Shown: positions 16,492 to 25,473 of the stretch, piece after piece
Position numbering within the stretch: the first letter of the stretch is position 1
Layout: each line of letters opens with the position of its first letter
Assembly: GCA_030263665.1 (NCBI GenBank)
Contig: SZPK01000012.1
Span: forward strand, 62,001-126,000
Length of the DNA: 64,000 nucleotides
Source of the DNA: Villigracilis sp024434165
GTDB taxonomy: Bacteria; Chloroflexota; Anaerolineae; Anaerolineales; Villigracilaceae
Reading direction: 5' to 3'
The notes under the pieces: generated by a model
The model's input: the letters and a program-made list of their open reading frames with translations, nothing else
Database searches by the model: none
What the model was told of the DNA's origin: nothing
Translations under genes and position numbers: made by a program

Positions 16492-17319
16492 ATGATCTTT
16501 CGATCCCACCGCCCTGCGTTTCCTTTGAGCGGTTTCATCGAAGCCTTTTTCTATTTCGAGGGATTAAGCCCGGCGCATTCTCTCGAACGTTTTCTGCCGG
16601 ATGGAAACACCGAACTGCTCATTGACCTTACGGATGCGCCCCAGCACATTCACGACAACGTTACGCTGAAAGCGATTCAAACCTGCCGGCGCGCGTGGGT
16701 CAGCGGCGTGCGGACGCGCCCCATCACCATCCCTTCGGGCAGGGGCAGCCGCATGATGGTGGCGGCGTTCAAAAAAGGAACGGCGCATCCCTTCTACCCC
16801 TTTCCCATGAGCGAGTTGACGGATTCAGTGGTGATGGCGGACCTCGTTTTCGGGAACAGCATCCTCGATTTGCGCGAACAACTGCTCGCGGCAAAAACCG
16901 TCGGCGAGATGTTCTGCCGGGTTGAAATGTTCCTGCTCGGGCGGGGAAAGAGGCGTCTTCACTCCGAAGAATCCTCTCGCTGCGTGGAGTATTCCGTCGC
17001 GCGCATCCTCCATCAGCCCACGATGGTCAACCTGCAAGACCTTTCGGACCAGATCGGGTATTCGCAAAAACATTTCATCGAACTTTTCAAGAAACAGGTC
17101 GGCGTGACGCCCAAACAATATTTGCGAATCACCCGCTTTCAAAAGGCGATTCAGGAAATGGAGAACGCTTCCTCCTTCGATTGGAGCGGGCTCGCCCGCG
17201 AAAGCGGATTCTACGACCAGGCGCATTTCATCCACGACTTCAAGGATTTTTCGGGATTCACGCCCGGCGAGTACGTCAAACGAAAAGGGGATACGCTGAA
17301 TTATGTGCCTGTGCTGTAG
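16492..17319 (+). CDS. AraC family transcriptional regulator
   Basis: The 275-residue protein has an N-terminal sensor part like the DUF6597 group (PLSGFIEAFFYFEG; RFLPDGNTELLIDL; WVSGVRTRP) and a C-terminal AraC double HTH (LQDLSDQIGYSQKHFIELFK; LARESGFYDQAHFIHDFK; FTPGEYV). The second HTH matches the family closely. It is likely to act on the neighbouring DUF1761/DUF4287 genes, but no operator repeats are evident. ATG 16492 starts at the conserved region; the longer frame to 16450 overlaps the previous gene. Confidence 0.87.
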   Translation: MIFRSHRPAFPLSGFIEAFFYFEGLSPAHSLERFLPDGNTELLIDLTDAPQHIHDNVTLKAIQTCRRAWVSGVRTRPITIPSGRGSRMMVAAFKKGTAHPFYPFPMSELTDSVVMADLVFGNSILDLREQLLAAKTVGEMFCRVEMFLLGRGKRRLHSEESSRCVEYSVARILHQPTMVNLQDLSDQIGYSQKHFIELFKKQVGVTPKQYLRITRFQKAIQEMENASSFDWSGLARESGFYDQAHFIHDFKDFSGFTPGEYVKRKGDTLNYVPVL

Positions 17320-17394
17320 GTAAATTTTTTCCAATACGATTGCGTTTCCCTCCGCTAGGATTATGGTCAAACCATTATCCAAAGGAGATAAGAC

Positions 17395-17802
17395 ATGGAA
17401 AACCTGTACATCAACCACTTCGCCGTTTTCGTTTGCGCGCTTGCCAACCTGGCGCTGGGAGCCTTGTGGTATTCGCCGTTTTTGTTCTACAGGGCGTGGC
17501 AAAGTGAAACCGGGCTGACCGATGAGCAGCTTGCCAGACAGAGCCCCGCCAAAACCTATGGGCTGGCATTTCTGTTTTCACTGATCATGTCCTACAACCT
17601 GGCGTTCTTCCTCGGCGACTCGGCGACCGATGCGGCTTGGGGCGCAGCCGCCGGGTTCCTCGCCGGTTTCGGCTGGGCGGCGCTGATCTTTGCGGTCATC
17701 GCTTTATTCGAGCAGCGTTCATGGAGGTACATTCTCATCAACGGCGGTTTCATCACCGTGTACTTTACGCTGATCGGCTTGATCCTCGGCATCTGGCGAT
17801 AG
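17395..17802 (+). CDS. DUF1761 membrane protein
   Basis: The 135-residue protein has four hydrophobic segments and the DUF1761 hallmarks: ALANLALGALWYSPFLF at the start and AFLFSLIMSYNLAFFLG. The function is unknown. AAAGGAG precedes the ATG. The stop codon overlaps the AGGAGG of the following DUF4287-DUF5655 gene, which implies translational linkage. Confidence 0.85.
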   Translation: MENLYINHFAVFVCALANLALGALWYSPFLFYRAWQSETGLTDEQLARQSPAKTYGLAFLFSLIMSYNLAFFLGDSATDAAWGAAAGFLAGFGWAALIFAVIALFEQRSWRYILINGGFITVYFTLIGLILGIWR

Positions 17803-17813
17803 GAGGCGGCGGA

Positions 17814-18383
17814 ATGAGCAGCATTGATAAAGCCGTCCAGACTCAACTGGAGAACATTCAAAAGAAAACGGGCATGTCGCTTGCCCAGTTGACCGCATTC
17901 ATCAAAAAGAGCGGGCTCTCCAAACACGGCGAGATGCGCGAGATGCTGAAACAGAAACTTGGGCTGGGTCACGGCGACGCGAACACGCTCACCCATTACG
18001 TCCTGAAATCGGACGGTGCGCGCGCCGCCGAAGGCAAACCGCTGGATGCGGTGCTGGATGAAATCTACAGCGGCGCAAAGGCGGGTTTCCGCCCCATCCA
18101 TGAGAAGTTGATGAAGGAGATTCAAAAATTTGGAGAATTCGAGATCGCGCCAAAGAAGGGTTACGTCAGCCTGCGCAGAAAAAAGCAGTTCGTGATGATC
18201 GGTCCCAAGACCAACACCCGCTTTGAAGTGGGCATCAACGCCAGGGATTTGAAGAAAAGTCCGCGCCTGCTCGAACAGCCGAAAGGCAGCATGTGCAATT
18301 ACATCGTTGCGCTCGCCAATGAAAAGGACGTGGATGCCGAGCTGGTCGCATGGATAAAACATGCTTATGAAGGAGCAGGATAA
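17814..18383 (+). CDS. DUF4287 and DUF5655 domain protein
   Basis: The 189-residue protein has a DUF4287 unit (residues 1-65, IDKAVQTQLENIQKKTGMS; HGDANTLTH) and a DUF5655 domain (about 80-185, FEIAPKKGYVSLRRKKQF; IGPKTNTRFEVG). DUF5655 is seen beside DNA-modifying or transport-related domains, but no activity is established. AGGAGG ends 7 nt before ATG 17814. The stop codon abuts the ATG of a truncated YdeI-like frame. Confidence 0.85.
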   Translation: MSSIDKAVQTQLENIQKKTGMSLAQLTAFIKKSGLSKHGEMREMLKQKLGLGHGDANTLTHYVLKSDGARAAEGKPLDAVLDEIYSGAKAGFRPIHEKLMKEIQKFGEFEIAPKKGYVSLRRKKQFVMIGPKTNTRFEVGINARDLKKSPRLLEQPKGSMCNYIVALANEKDVDAELVAWIKHAYEGAG

Positions 18384-18464
18384 ATGCCTCCCCGACCCCG
18401 TCATCCCATGCCGGATTTCATCCGCGATGCGTTGAATGCGCGCCCGTCTATTTTTTCGTATTGA
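18384..18464 (+). pseudogene. N-terminal remnant of a YdeI-like (OmdA) gene
   Basis: A 26-codon frame starts directly after the DUF5655 stop (TAAATG) and reads RHPMPDFIRDALNAR, which resembles the start of the C-terminal YdeI/OmdA family motif (PxFVRxALxxRGLMxAY). It then changes into ARPSIFSY and a stop. No continuation of the family is visible in the next 170 bp. The identification rests on a short match. Confidence 0.4.
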
Positions 18465-18524
18465 CTCGAATTCTCATAGAAACCCAGTCTCCACGCGGGG
18501 GTTGTAACACCTTGAAAGTGGAAA

Positions 18525-18565
18525 CCGACAGCCGCAACAACTTCGGGGCGGCTGTCGGCTTGTTT
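18525..18565 (+). terminator. Strong hairpin upstream of the FAD oxidoreductase gene
   Basis: The 11-bp perfect arms CCGACAGCCGC and GCGGCTGTCGG have a 12-nt loop and are followed by CTTGTTT. It probably ends the DUF operon; because it lies 70 nt before the next ATG it could also act as an attenuator. The rest of 18465-18634 shows nothing recognisable apart from a TTGACT at 18461. Confidence 0.6.
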
Positions 18566-18634
18566 AACGGGACTCAAGCCCCAGGTCAAAAAAGAGGCGG
18601 CGAGTTTCGCCATCAAATCACGGAGGAGAAGGTC

Positions 18635-20419
18635 ATGTCAAAGAAGGTCATCATTCTCGGCGGCGGAGTGGCGGGCTTGAGCGCAGCGCACGAACTGGCG
18701 GAACGCGGTTTTCAGGTGACGGTGTATGAAAAGAAGTCCATCCCCGGCGGCAAGGCGCGCAGCGTGCCCGTGCCGAAGACGGGCAAGGGCGGCAAACCCG
18801 ACCTGCCCGGCGAACACGGCTTTCGTTTTTTCCCAAGTTTTTACCGCCATGTGACCGACACCATGCGGCGCATCCCGTATAAAAACAACCCGCAGGGCGT
18901 GTTCGATAACCTGACGAACACCACGCGCATCGCCATCACCCAGTTCGGAAAACAGGAAGTGCTGATGCTGGCGCAGTTCCCGCGCTCGTTCGAGGAGTTG
19001 ATCGTGCTGCTCAAAAGCGCGATTGACCTCGAAAAATACGTGGGGCTGACCGCTGGGGACATCGAGTTCTTTGGCGGAAAACTCTGGCGCTACCTCACCA
19101 CCTGCCAGGACCGCCGCATGGACGACCTGGAGAAGATCGGCTGGTGGGAATACTCCGATGCGGGCAGCCGCTCCGAAGCCTATCAAAAATTCCTGGCGCA
19201 GGGACTCACCCGCTCGCTCGTGGCTGCAAACGCGCACGTGGCAAACGCCAAAGTGGAGGGCGACGTGGGCATCCAACTCATCCTCGGTTTGGCGGAGCCT
19301 GGCGTGAACGCCGACCGTGTGCTGAACGGTCCCACCAACGACGTGTGGATCAACCCCTGGCTGGATTATCTGCGCAGCAAGGGCGTGAGTTACAACCTCG
19401 AAACCCACATTGACACCATCGAATGCGACGGCAAAACCATCACGGGCGTGGTGTTGAAAAAAGGCGGCAGGAAGTTCCGCGATACTGCCGATTACTATGT
19501 GCTGGCGGTTCCCGTCGAGCAGGCGGCGCGCCTCTTTTCGGAAAAGAAACATGCCAGCATCCTGAAAGCGGATTCCACCTTGCAGGGCGTGGTGGAACTC
19601 GGCAGCCACGTGGCGTGGATGAACGGTATCCAGTTCTACCTGAAGCGGGATGTGCCGATGATTCACGGGCACATGATTCACATTGACACGCCCTGGGCGC
19701 TCACGACCATTTCGCAGGCGCAGTTCTGGAAGAATTTCGACTGGCGCGAGACGGGCGACGGCGAAGTGCGGGGCATCATTTCGATTGACATTTCGGAGTG
19801 GGGCAGCGAATGGGACGGCAAAGTGGTCGGCAGGGGCATTCTGTATCACAAGGTGGCGCGCGACTGCACCCGCGAGCAGATCAAAAAGGAAGTGTGGGCG
19901 CAGTTGAAGAAAAGCGTGAATCCGTCCGACCCCAAAAAGGAACCCGTTCTAAAAGACGAGGATGTGCTGCACATCTTCATTGACCCCGACATCAAGAACG
20001 ATGTGAATCGCAGAACGCCTGCGCGCTACAAAGACGCCGAGCCGCTGTATATTGACGTGGTGGATTCCTGGCACCTGCGCCCGGATGCGTACACGCGCAT
20101 TCCCAACTTTTTCCTCGCGGCGGATTACGTCCGCACCAATACCCAACTCGCCACCATGGAAGGCGCGAACGAAGCCGCGCGCCGCGCCGTCAACAGCATT
20201 CTTTCCGCTTCGGGCAGCAAGGCGCCGCTTTGCAAAATATGGCCGCTGCACGAGCCGCTCATCTTTTCGATCTGGCGCTGGTACGACAAACGGCGTTACG
20301 ACCGCGGCGAACCCTGGAAGCACGAGTTCCCCTGGTTTGTGGATGCGGCGCAGTGGCTGCTGGTGCACGCCTATCAAATCTGGCACAACATGACAGGCAG
20401 GCAGCGGAAGCCAAAATAG
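18635..20419 (+). CDS. FAD-dependent amine oxidase-like oxidoreductase (phytoene desaturase/HpnE type)
   Basis: The 594-residue protein opens with a Rossmann dinucleotide fold (ILGGGVAGLSAAHELAERG) and the second FAD contact (GGKARS). EHGFRFFPSFYRHV and a C-terminal NFFLAADYVRTNT, TMEGANEAARRA match the amine oxidase/carotenoid desaturase superfamily. The 60-residue tail after this is unusual and aromatic-rich (WPLHEPLIFSIWRWYDKRRY), perhaps membrane-associated. The substrate is unknown; no carotenoid genes are close. ATG 18635 has a GGAGGAGAAGG site; the frame to 18461 would include the hairpin. Confidence 0.85.
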   Translation: MSKKVIILGGGVAGLSAAHELAERGFQVTVYEKKSIPGGKARSVPVPKTGKGGKPDLPGEHGFRFFPSFYRHVTDTMRRIPYKNNPQGVFDNLTNTTRIAITQFGKQEVLMLAQFPRSFEELIVLLKSAIDLEKYVGLTAGDIEFFGGKLWRYLTTCQDRRMDDLEKIGWWEYSDAGSRSEAYQKFLAQGLTRSLVAANAHVANAKVEGDVGIQLILGLAEPGVNADRVLNGPTNDVWINPWLDYLRSKGVSYNLETHIDTIECDGKTITGVVLKKGGRKFRDTADYYVLAVPVEQAARLFSEKKHASILKADSTLQGVVELGSHVAWMNGIQFYLKRDVPMIHGHMIHIDTPWALTTISQAQFWKNFDWRETGDGEVRGIISIDISEWGSEWDGKVVGRGILYHKVARDCTREQIKKEVWAQLKKSVNPSDPKKEPVLKDEDVLHIFIDPDIKNDVNRRTPARYKDAEPLYIDVVDSWHLRPDAYTRIPNFFLAADYVRTNTQLATMEGANEAARRAVNSILSASGSKAPLCKIWPLHEPLIFSIWRWYDKRRYDRGEPWKHEFPWFVDAAQWLLVHAYQIWHNMTGRQRKPK

Positions 20420-20422
20420 AAC

Positions 20423-20538
20423 GGGCTCTTCCGTAATTAACGGGAAAGAGCCCAACCACGAAGGGCACCAAGTACACAAAGGGGAAAAGACGTGCATTTA
20501 CAATTGGTTTTCCTGTTAAAAACAGTAGAACCATAAAA
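20423..20538. repeat. MITE-like element R2, copy 1
   Basis: It begins with a hairpin (GGGCTCTTCCGT...AACGGGAAAGAGCCC), continues with CCACGAAGGGCACCAAG and ends with AACAGTAGAACCATAAAA. The start and end are imperfect inverted repeats. The fuller copy is at 38407-38548; a 5' half is at 30001-30072. Confidence 0.65.
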
Positions 20539-20542
20539 CGCA

Positions 20543-20581
20543 AGGGCGACCCGTACAGCGAAAGTGGGTCGCCCTGATTTT
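20543..20581. terminator. Terminator between convergent oxidoreductase and cyclase genes
   Basis: AGGGCGACCC and GGGTCGCCCT form a 10-bp stem, followed by GATTTTT. A similar stem (AAGGGCGA/TCGCCCTT) occurs at 40953-40994. Confidence 0.75.
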
Positions 20582-20599
20582 TATGCCGCGCAAAGCAGG

Positions 20600-23500
20600 T
20601 TATGAAAGCAGCGTCTTCACCTGCTCCGCTTCATGCCGGATGTGGAGCCTGTTCAGCATTTCGAGCGAGCGGTTCAACGCCCCGGCTTTTTCCTCCCCGC
20701 TCAACACGTGTTTGCCAAGATACAAAAGCGCGCGCGCCTGTTCGTAGGGCATATTCAGGCGTTCGGCTTCCTTCAATGATTCCTCCCAATACAGGCGGGC
20801 TTTTTCGGGTTTGCCGTCCAGCCAGTGAAACCAGCCCTGGAACAGTTTCAAGCGCGGCTGACCCAGCGGGAAAACGCCTGCAAATTTCGCCATTGCCTTG
20901 CAGGCTTTTTTCGCGGCGGCGCGATGCCTGCTCCCTTCTTTTTCCCACGCGCCGAGGAAGACTTCCGCCACGCCGGCATACCCTTCGATGGCGTAGGGCG
21001 CCGTCGGGTTGCCGAGAGTCTTTTTGGCGGTGGCAGCCGCCAGGTCCAGGGCGCGAAGCGGATCGTCGTTCCGCCAGTATGCCAGCGCCAGCGCACCTGA
21101 AGCGCGGATGTCGCTCGCCTGGTCAATGTTCTGTTCCAGCAGTTTCAACGATTTTTCATATCCATCAATGGCTTCATGGAGCGTGCCAGGCCTGGACTGA
21201 CGCAGAAGCACTTCGGCGCGTAATGTGTGCGACCAGACCTGCGGGATGACATCCTTACGGCGCGTGGCGCGTTCCAGCACTTCGGCGGCGGTTTCCATGC
21301 CGTACCTGAACTCGCCCTGATGGAAAAGCACGATGGAAAGAATGCTCTTGCTTTCGTCGTAGTGACGCATGTCGCCGATGCGGGCGTCAATTTCGATGGC
21401 TTCGTGCAGGCTCTTCGCGGCATCCGCCCACAACGCCGCGCCGAGTTCGTAAACGGCGCAGCCCGCCAGCGAGTAGGAAAGCGAGGGCAGGTCGCCCACG
21501 TCGCGCCCCATGGCGTGCGCGCGGTCGCGGTAGGCAATTGCCCAATGGTGGCGCGGCAGGACGCCGGAGGCGATGCACATGTTGGTGTAACCGCGCACAA
21601 GAATGGGGGATTTCAATCCCGCCTGTTCGGCGAGGTTGCTTCCCATCACGTTGCCGAAAATGAGTGGAATGGGATTATTCATCTGGTAATAGATATGCCC
21701 CAGCCGCACAAAGGCGATGGCGCCTTCCAGCAGCCTTGCCTGCTCGGTGTTGTCGAGATAACCGGGAAGCGGCGCGTCGGCGATGGGCTTGGATTTGATG
21801 CGGAAGCGCACCTGTTTGAGCGTCTCCGAGAGCAGGGCGGCAATCAATCCAAATCCCTTTTCCGGGGTCTTCCAGCCCATGAGGTGAATGGCTTGCTTGA
21901 GATGATCGAGGCTTTTGGGAAGTTCGCCCAAGCCGTAATATGCCTCCGCCAGTTGACGTTCCCAATGCGCGCGCTGCAAGGCTGTGGTTTTCACTTCGCC
22001 GTTCTTTGCGAGCCGCAGCGCCTCTTCAAAGAACTCGATGGCTTCGCGGTTGGCAAAGTTGAGCATCGCCTGTTCGCCCGCCTTTTCGAGATATTCCAAT
22101 GCCTTGCGTTGATTCTTTGCATTCCCCCAGTGATAGGCAAGCACACCGTAATACGGCGAGAGGTCATCCGCAAACGTGCGTTCGTACCAGTTCGCCACCG
22201 CCTGGTGGAACGCCTGCCGCTGAGAGAAGGTCATCAGGTTGTATGCCACTTCCTGCGTGATGACGTGCTTGAAGAGATAGGTCAGGTCGGGGTGTTCGCT
22301 GTTGAGCGGCGTGAAATCCAGCCGCCGCAGATAATCGAAATAACTTCCGATCTGCGGTTTGTCCGAATCCAGCGGATAAATCTCATAGACGGCGCGCAGG
22401 GAAAAGATACGCCCGACCACACTGGCGGCTTTGAGCGCCAGTTGGTGCGAGGGCGGCAGGCGGTCAATGCGGGAGCGGATCACGCCCTGCACGGTGTCGG
22501 GAAAACTCAAGGCGCGCAGGTCAACCCTGGATGCGACGCGGCATTCCCCATTTTCCACGCGGACGATGCCGCTCTCATGCAGCGAGGACGCCAGTTCCTC
22601 GCTGAAGAAGGGATGTCCCTCCGCCTTGCTCAAAACCAGTTCCATCACCTGCTCGGGCAGGCGGTTCACCTTCAACCGCTGGCAGACCAACCGTTCGATA
22701 TCCGCCTGGCTCATGAGGTCGAGCCGGACGTGGCGCGTTTGGGGAAGACCGAGGATGACCCTCAACGGTTCCGGCGTTTCCTCGCGGAGGCGGCGCGTCG
22801 TGACGACGATCATGAGGTTTGCCAGACTGCGGGCTGCCTCCACGCTGAGGGCAAGCGAGGACGAATCGAACCAGTGCGCGTCCTCCAGCACCAGCAGTTT
22901 GGGCGTATTGCCGATGAATATTGTGAGGATGGAGATCAGCAGCGCGCTCGTGTTTTCGGCGCGCACCTGCCCGGTCATCTGCCCGGTCAGGGAATTGTCC
23001 TGGGTATCGAAACTCAGGACGGGCGCAAGCAGAGGCGCACGGTCCAGCAGGGAGGCGTCGCGCGCTCGAATCCATTCCAGCGCTTTTTCGCGGCGGCGCT
23101 CGCTGTCATCCGCCACATCCAGTCCAAAAATGGTCTCGAACACCGGGCGCCAGGCATGGTACGGCGTGGACTGCTCGATGGCATATCCTGCGCCGATCAG
23201 AATTGGAATGCCCTGTTCCTGCGCGTGGAAAGCCAGGTCGCTGATGAGGCGCGATTTCCCGATGCCCGCCTCCCCTTCGATCACCGCCACGCGGCTGGCG
23301 TTCGCATCCATTTGCCGCAGCATCTCCCGCAAAAGCGCGCGTTCGTTCTCCCGCCCGACGATGTTCGACGCCGATAAAAGTTTATCCGCGCGGCGGATGT
23401 TCCCCGCATCGGCGAGACCGAAAATCATCACGGGCTTCGAAAGCCCCTTGATGCCGACCTCGCCCGCCGGGGTCCATTGGTACATTTCTCTCGTCGCATC

Positions 23501-24691
23501 CGCGATGCGCTGGGTGACGAGCATCGTGCCGGGCGCGGAAATCTGCATCAGGCGCGCGGCAACGTTCACTTCATTGCCGATCGCCGAAAAGATGCGCCAT
23601 TCCTCGTTGCCCACCGGACCCGACCAGATCGTCCCACGGCTGATGCCCACCTGGATGTTCTTGATGTAACCCAATTCGGAGGGAATATCCAGCAGGGAAT
23701 TCGCCAGTCCCACTGCGCGCGCGGCGTCGTCCTCGTGCGCGTACGGCGCGCCGACAGCGATGTAGAAATAACTGCCTTTGTCGCCGGTGGTGATGTCAAT
23801 CAGCGTGCCGCCGTAACGCTCCGCGTTTTTTTGTACGAGCCGGATGAGCGCATCCAGTTTCTCCCCCGCCTGCGGGTCATGGTCGTAATCAATGCCGTCG
23901 AAATGCGTGAACATCGAGACCGCAGGGCGCAGCTGCGCCATGAAGCCCTCCTGTCCGCTGATGATATGCTCGAAAATGAACGGGTGGAGCCATGGTCTGG
24001 CTTGCTTTCTGTCTGGCGCGGGCGCGGCGCCCCAGGGCACGGGGTCGCTCAGGCGATTCAACCTGCCAACCACAAAAACGGATGAACCATCGCCGAGCGG
24101 TCTTTGTTCCTGGATCACCGCCTCCCCTTCCAGCGCCCTGGCGGTCTTCCCGGTCATGACGATCTCCCCCCGGTTGGCGAGGTTCTCTGCCGCATCCACC
24201 TGGTCGAGCAGGGAACCAGCCAGCGCCTCGAACACGCGAATCTCCGGGTCGCCTGCCAAAAACCGGCGCGCCAAGCCGCAAGCCACCGCCGAGCGAATCG
24301 CCAGTTGGACCGTTTCCCCATTCGGCAGGACGACGGCGGAATTTCCATCCATGGAATACTGCATGGAGAAGGCGGCGCTCACCGCGCGGCGCGAAGCGGT
24401 CTTTTCATCCCCGCCGAACCACGAGATCAGCGCATCTCCCCCGCTCTGCACCACACTGCCGTGATAACGATGCACCTTGTCAATCAGGATGCCGTAAAGC
24501 CTGTTCAAGTGGCGTCCCAGTTCTTCCGCACCCCTCTGGAATCCAAGCGCTGTCGTCAGCGTTTCCGTCAGCCGCGTGAACCCTGATATATCCGTGATTA
24601 ACACCGCCCCAGAAGACAACTCCGGCAATGCCTGCCCGCCGACGAGCGCATGGCGGCGGTCCACCGGTATGTAAGTGCCAAATGCATCCAT
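20600..24691 (-). CDS. Dual class III nucleotide cyclase-domain protein with AAA ATPase and TPR (ADCY10-like layout)
   Basis: The 1363-residue protein has a first cyclase homology domain (about 25-190; metal sites in VLITDISGFTRLTETL and QSGGDALISWFGGD), a second one (about 255-420), an NTPase module (about 430-700; Walker A GEAGIGKSRL, Walker B LLVLEDAHWFD) and a helical TPR-like C-terminus (about 850-1360). In the second cyclase domain the usual first metal Asp segment reads MFTHFDGID, with His in the Asp position, so it may be a non-catalytic partner. The order C1-C2-AAA-TPR is that of soluble adenylyl cyclase. GGAGAGG precedes ATG 24691. Confidence 0.85.
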   Translation of the reverse strand: MDAFGTYIPVDRRHALVGGQALPELSSGAVLITDISGFTRLTETLTTALGFQRGAEELGRHLNRLYGILIDKVHRYHGSVVQSGGDALISWFGGDEKTASRRAVSAAFSMQYSMDGNSAVVLPNGETVQLAIRSAVACGLARRFLAGDPEIRVFEALAGSLLDQVDAAENLANRGEIVMTGKTARALEGEAVIQEQRPLGDGSSVFVVGRLNRLSDPVPWGAAPAPDRKQARPWLHPFIFEHIISGQEGFMAQLRPAVSMFTHFDGIDYDHDPQAGEKLDALIRLVQKNAERYGGTLIDITTGDKGSYFYIAVGAPYAHEDDAARAVGLANSLLDIPSELGYIKNIQVGISRGTIWSGPVGNEEWRIFSAIGNEVNVAARLMQISAPGTMLVTQRIADATREMYQWTPAGEVGIKGLSKPVMIFGLADAGNIRRADKLLSASNIVGRENERALLREMLRQMDANASRVAVIEGEAGIGKSRLISDLAFHAQEQGIPILIGAGYAIEQSTPYHAWRPVFETIFGLDVADDSERRREKALEWIRARDASLLDRAPLLAPVLSFDTQDNSLTGQMTGQVRAENTSALLISILTIFIGNTPKLLVLEDAHWFDSSSLALSVEAARSLANLMIVVTTRRLREETPEPLRVILGLPQTRHVRLDLMSQADIERLVCQRLKVNRLPEQVMELVLSKAEGHPFFSEELASSLHESGIVRVENGECRVASRVDLRALSFPDTVQGVIRSRIDRLPPSHQLALKAASVVGRIFSLRAVYEIYPLDSDKPQIGSYFDYLRRLDFTPLNSEHPDLTYLFKHVITQEVAYNLMTFSQRQAFHQAVANWYERTFADDLSPYYGVLAYHWGNAKNQRKALEYLEKAGEQAMLNFANREAIEFFEEALRLAKNGEVKTTALQRAHWERQLAEAYYGLGELPKSLDHLKQAIHLMGWKTPEKGFGLIAALLSETLKQVRFRIKSKPIADAPLPGYLDNTEQARLLEGAIAFVRLGHIYYQMNNPIPLIFGNVMGSNLAEQAGLKSPILVRGYTNMCIASGVLPRHHWAIAYRDRAHAMGRDVGDLPSLSYSLAGCAVYELGAALWADAAKSLHEAIEIDARIGDMRHYDESKSILSIVLFHQGEFRYGMETAAEVLERATRRKDVIPQVWSHTLRAEVLLRQSRPGTLHEAIDGYEKSLKLLEQNIDQASDIRASGALALAYWRNDDPLRALDLAAATAKKTLGNPTAPYAIEGYAGVAEVFLGAWEKEGSRHRAAAKKACKAMAKFAGVFPLGQPRLKLFQGWFHWLDGKPEKARLYWEESLKEAERLNMPYEQARALLYLGKHVLSGEEKAGALNRSLEMLNRLHIRHEAEQVKTLLS

Positions 24692-24786
24692 GGATGCCTC
24701 TCCGTACCAATTCCGCCAATTTCGGCAAAATTTGGTTTTGTTTATTTTATCCCAATATGGCTTCCCCTTGCGTTGGTATTCTATGG

Positions 24787-24798
24787 CAAAATAGCCCC
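24787..24798 (+). promoter_or_regulatory. Possible -10 box for a leaderless HD-domain gene
   Basis: CAAAAT at 24787-24792 is followed by AGCCCC and ATG 24799. The same string AAAATAGCCCCATG occurs at the ubiA start, which supports a shared leaderless design. Confidence 0.4.
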
Positions 24799-25473
24799 AT
24801 GAATCGAACCGAAATCATCGAGAAAACAGCCGACCATGTCCGAAGAGAATTTGCCGGCGAGTCCTCCGGGCACGATTGGTGGCACATCCATCGCGTCTGG
24901 AAGAGCGCCCTCGCCATCTGCAAAATCGAAAAAGCGGATGCCTTCATCGTCCAGCTTGCCGCGCTTCTGCACGACCTCGACGACTGGAAGTTCAACCAGC
25001 ATGGGGATGAGACCCCGCTTCGCGCCCGTGCCTGGCTGGATTCGTGCTCCGTGGAGCCTGCCGTCGCCGACAGCGTGTGCGGGATCATCACGAACATTTC
25101 CTACAAGGGCGCAGGCGTGGAAAACAAAATGAAAACGCTCGAAGGCATGATCGTGCAGGATGCCGACCGTCTCGACGCCATTGGCGCGATCGGCATCGGG
25201 CGCGCCTTCGCCTACGGCGGGTACGCCAACCGCCCGCTGTATGACCCCGATTCGCCGCCGAAAATGCACGCCAGTTTCGAGGAATATAAAAACAGCAAAA
25301 GCGCCACCATCAATCACTTTTACGAAAAGTTATTGCTGCTAAAAGACCGCATGAACACAGAGACGGCAAAACGCATCGCCGAAAAACGCCATGCGGTGAT
25401 GGTGAAGTTTTTGGATCAATTTATGCTGGAATGGGAAGGCGCGGATATTTCGGGCGAGATGGAGAATGAATGA
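24799..25473 (+). CDS. HD domain-containing phosphohydrolase (YedJ-like)
   Basis: The 224-residue protein shows the HD pattern of the YedJ/YpgQ type: GHDWWHIHRVWKSAL, LAALLHDLDDWKF, and QDADRLDAIGAIGIGR. Members hydrolyse nucleotides or dNTPs with a metal ion; substrate here not known. It is followed by the M1 peptidase gene with an ATGA overlap, so the two are translationally coupled. The 107-bp region to the divergent cyclase gene holds both promoters. Confidence 0.9.
   Translation: MNRTEIIEKTADHVRREFAGESSGHDWWHIHRVWKSALAICKIEKADAFIVQLAALLHDLDDWKFNQHGDETPLRARAWLDSCSVEPAVADSVCGIITNISYKGAGVENKMKTLEGMIVQDADRLDAIGAIGIGRAFAYGGYANRPLYDPDSPPKMHASFEEYKNSKSATINHFYEKLLLLKDRMNTETAKRIAEKRHAVMVKFLDQFMLEWEGADISGEMENE

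Noticed and set aside
21227..23377. A 716-codon plus-strand frame opposite the cyclase gene
   Set aside because: It has no recognisable domain and lies wholly inside a well-supported gene on the other strand.
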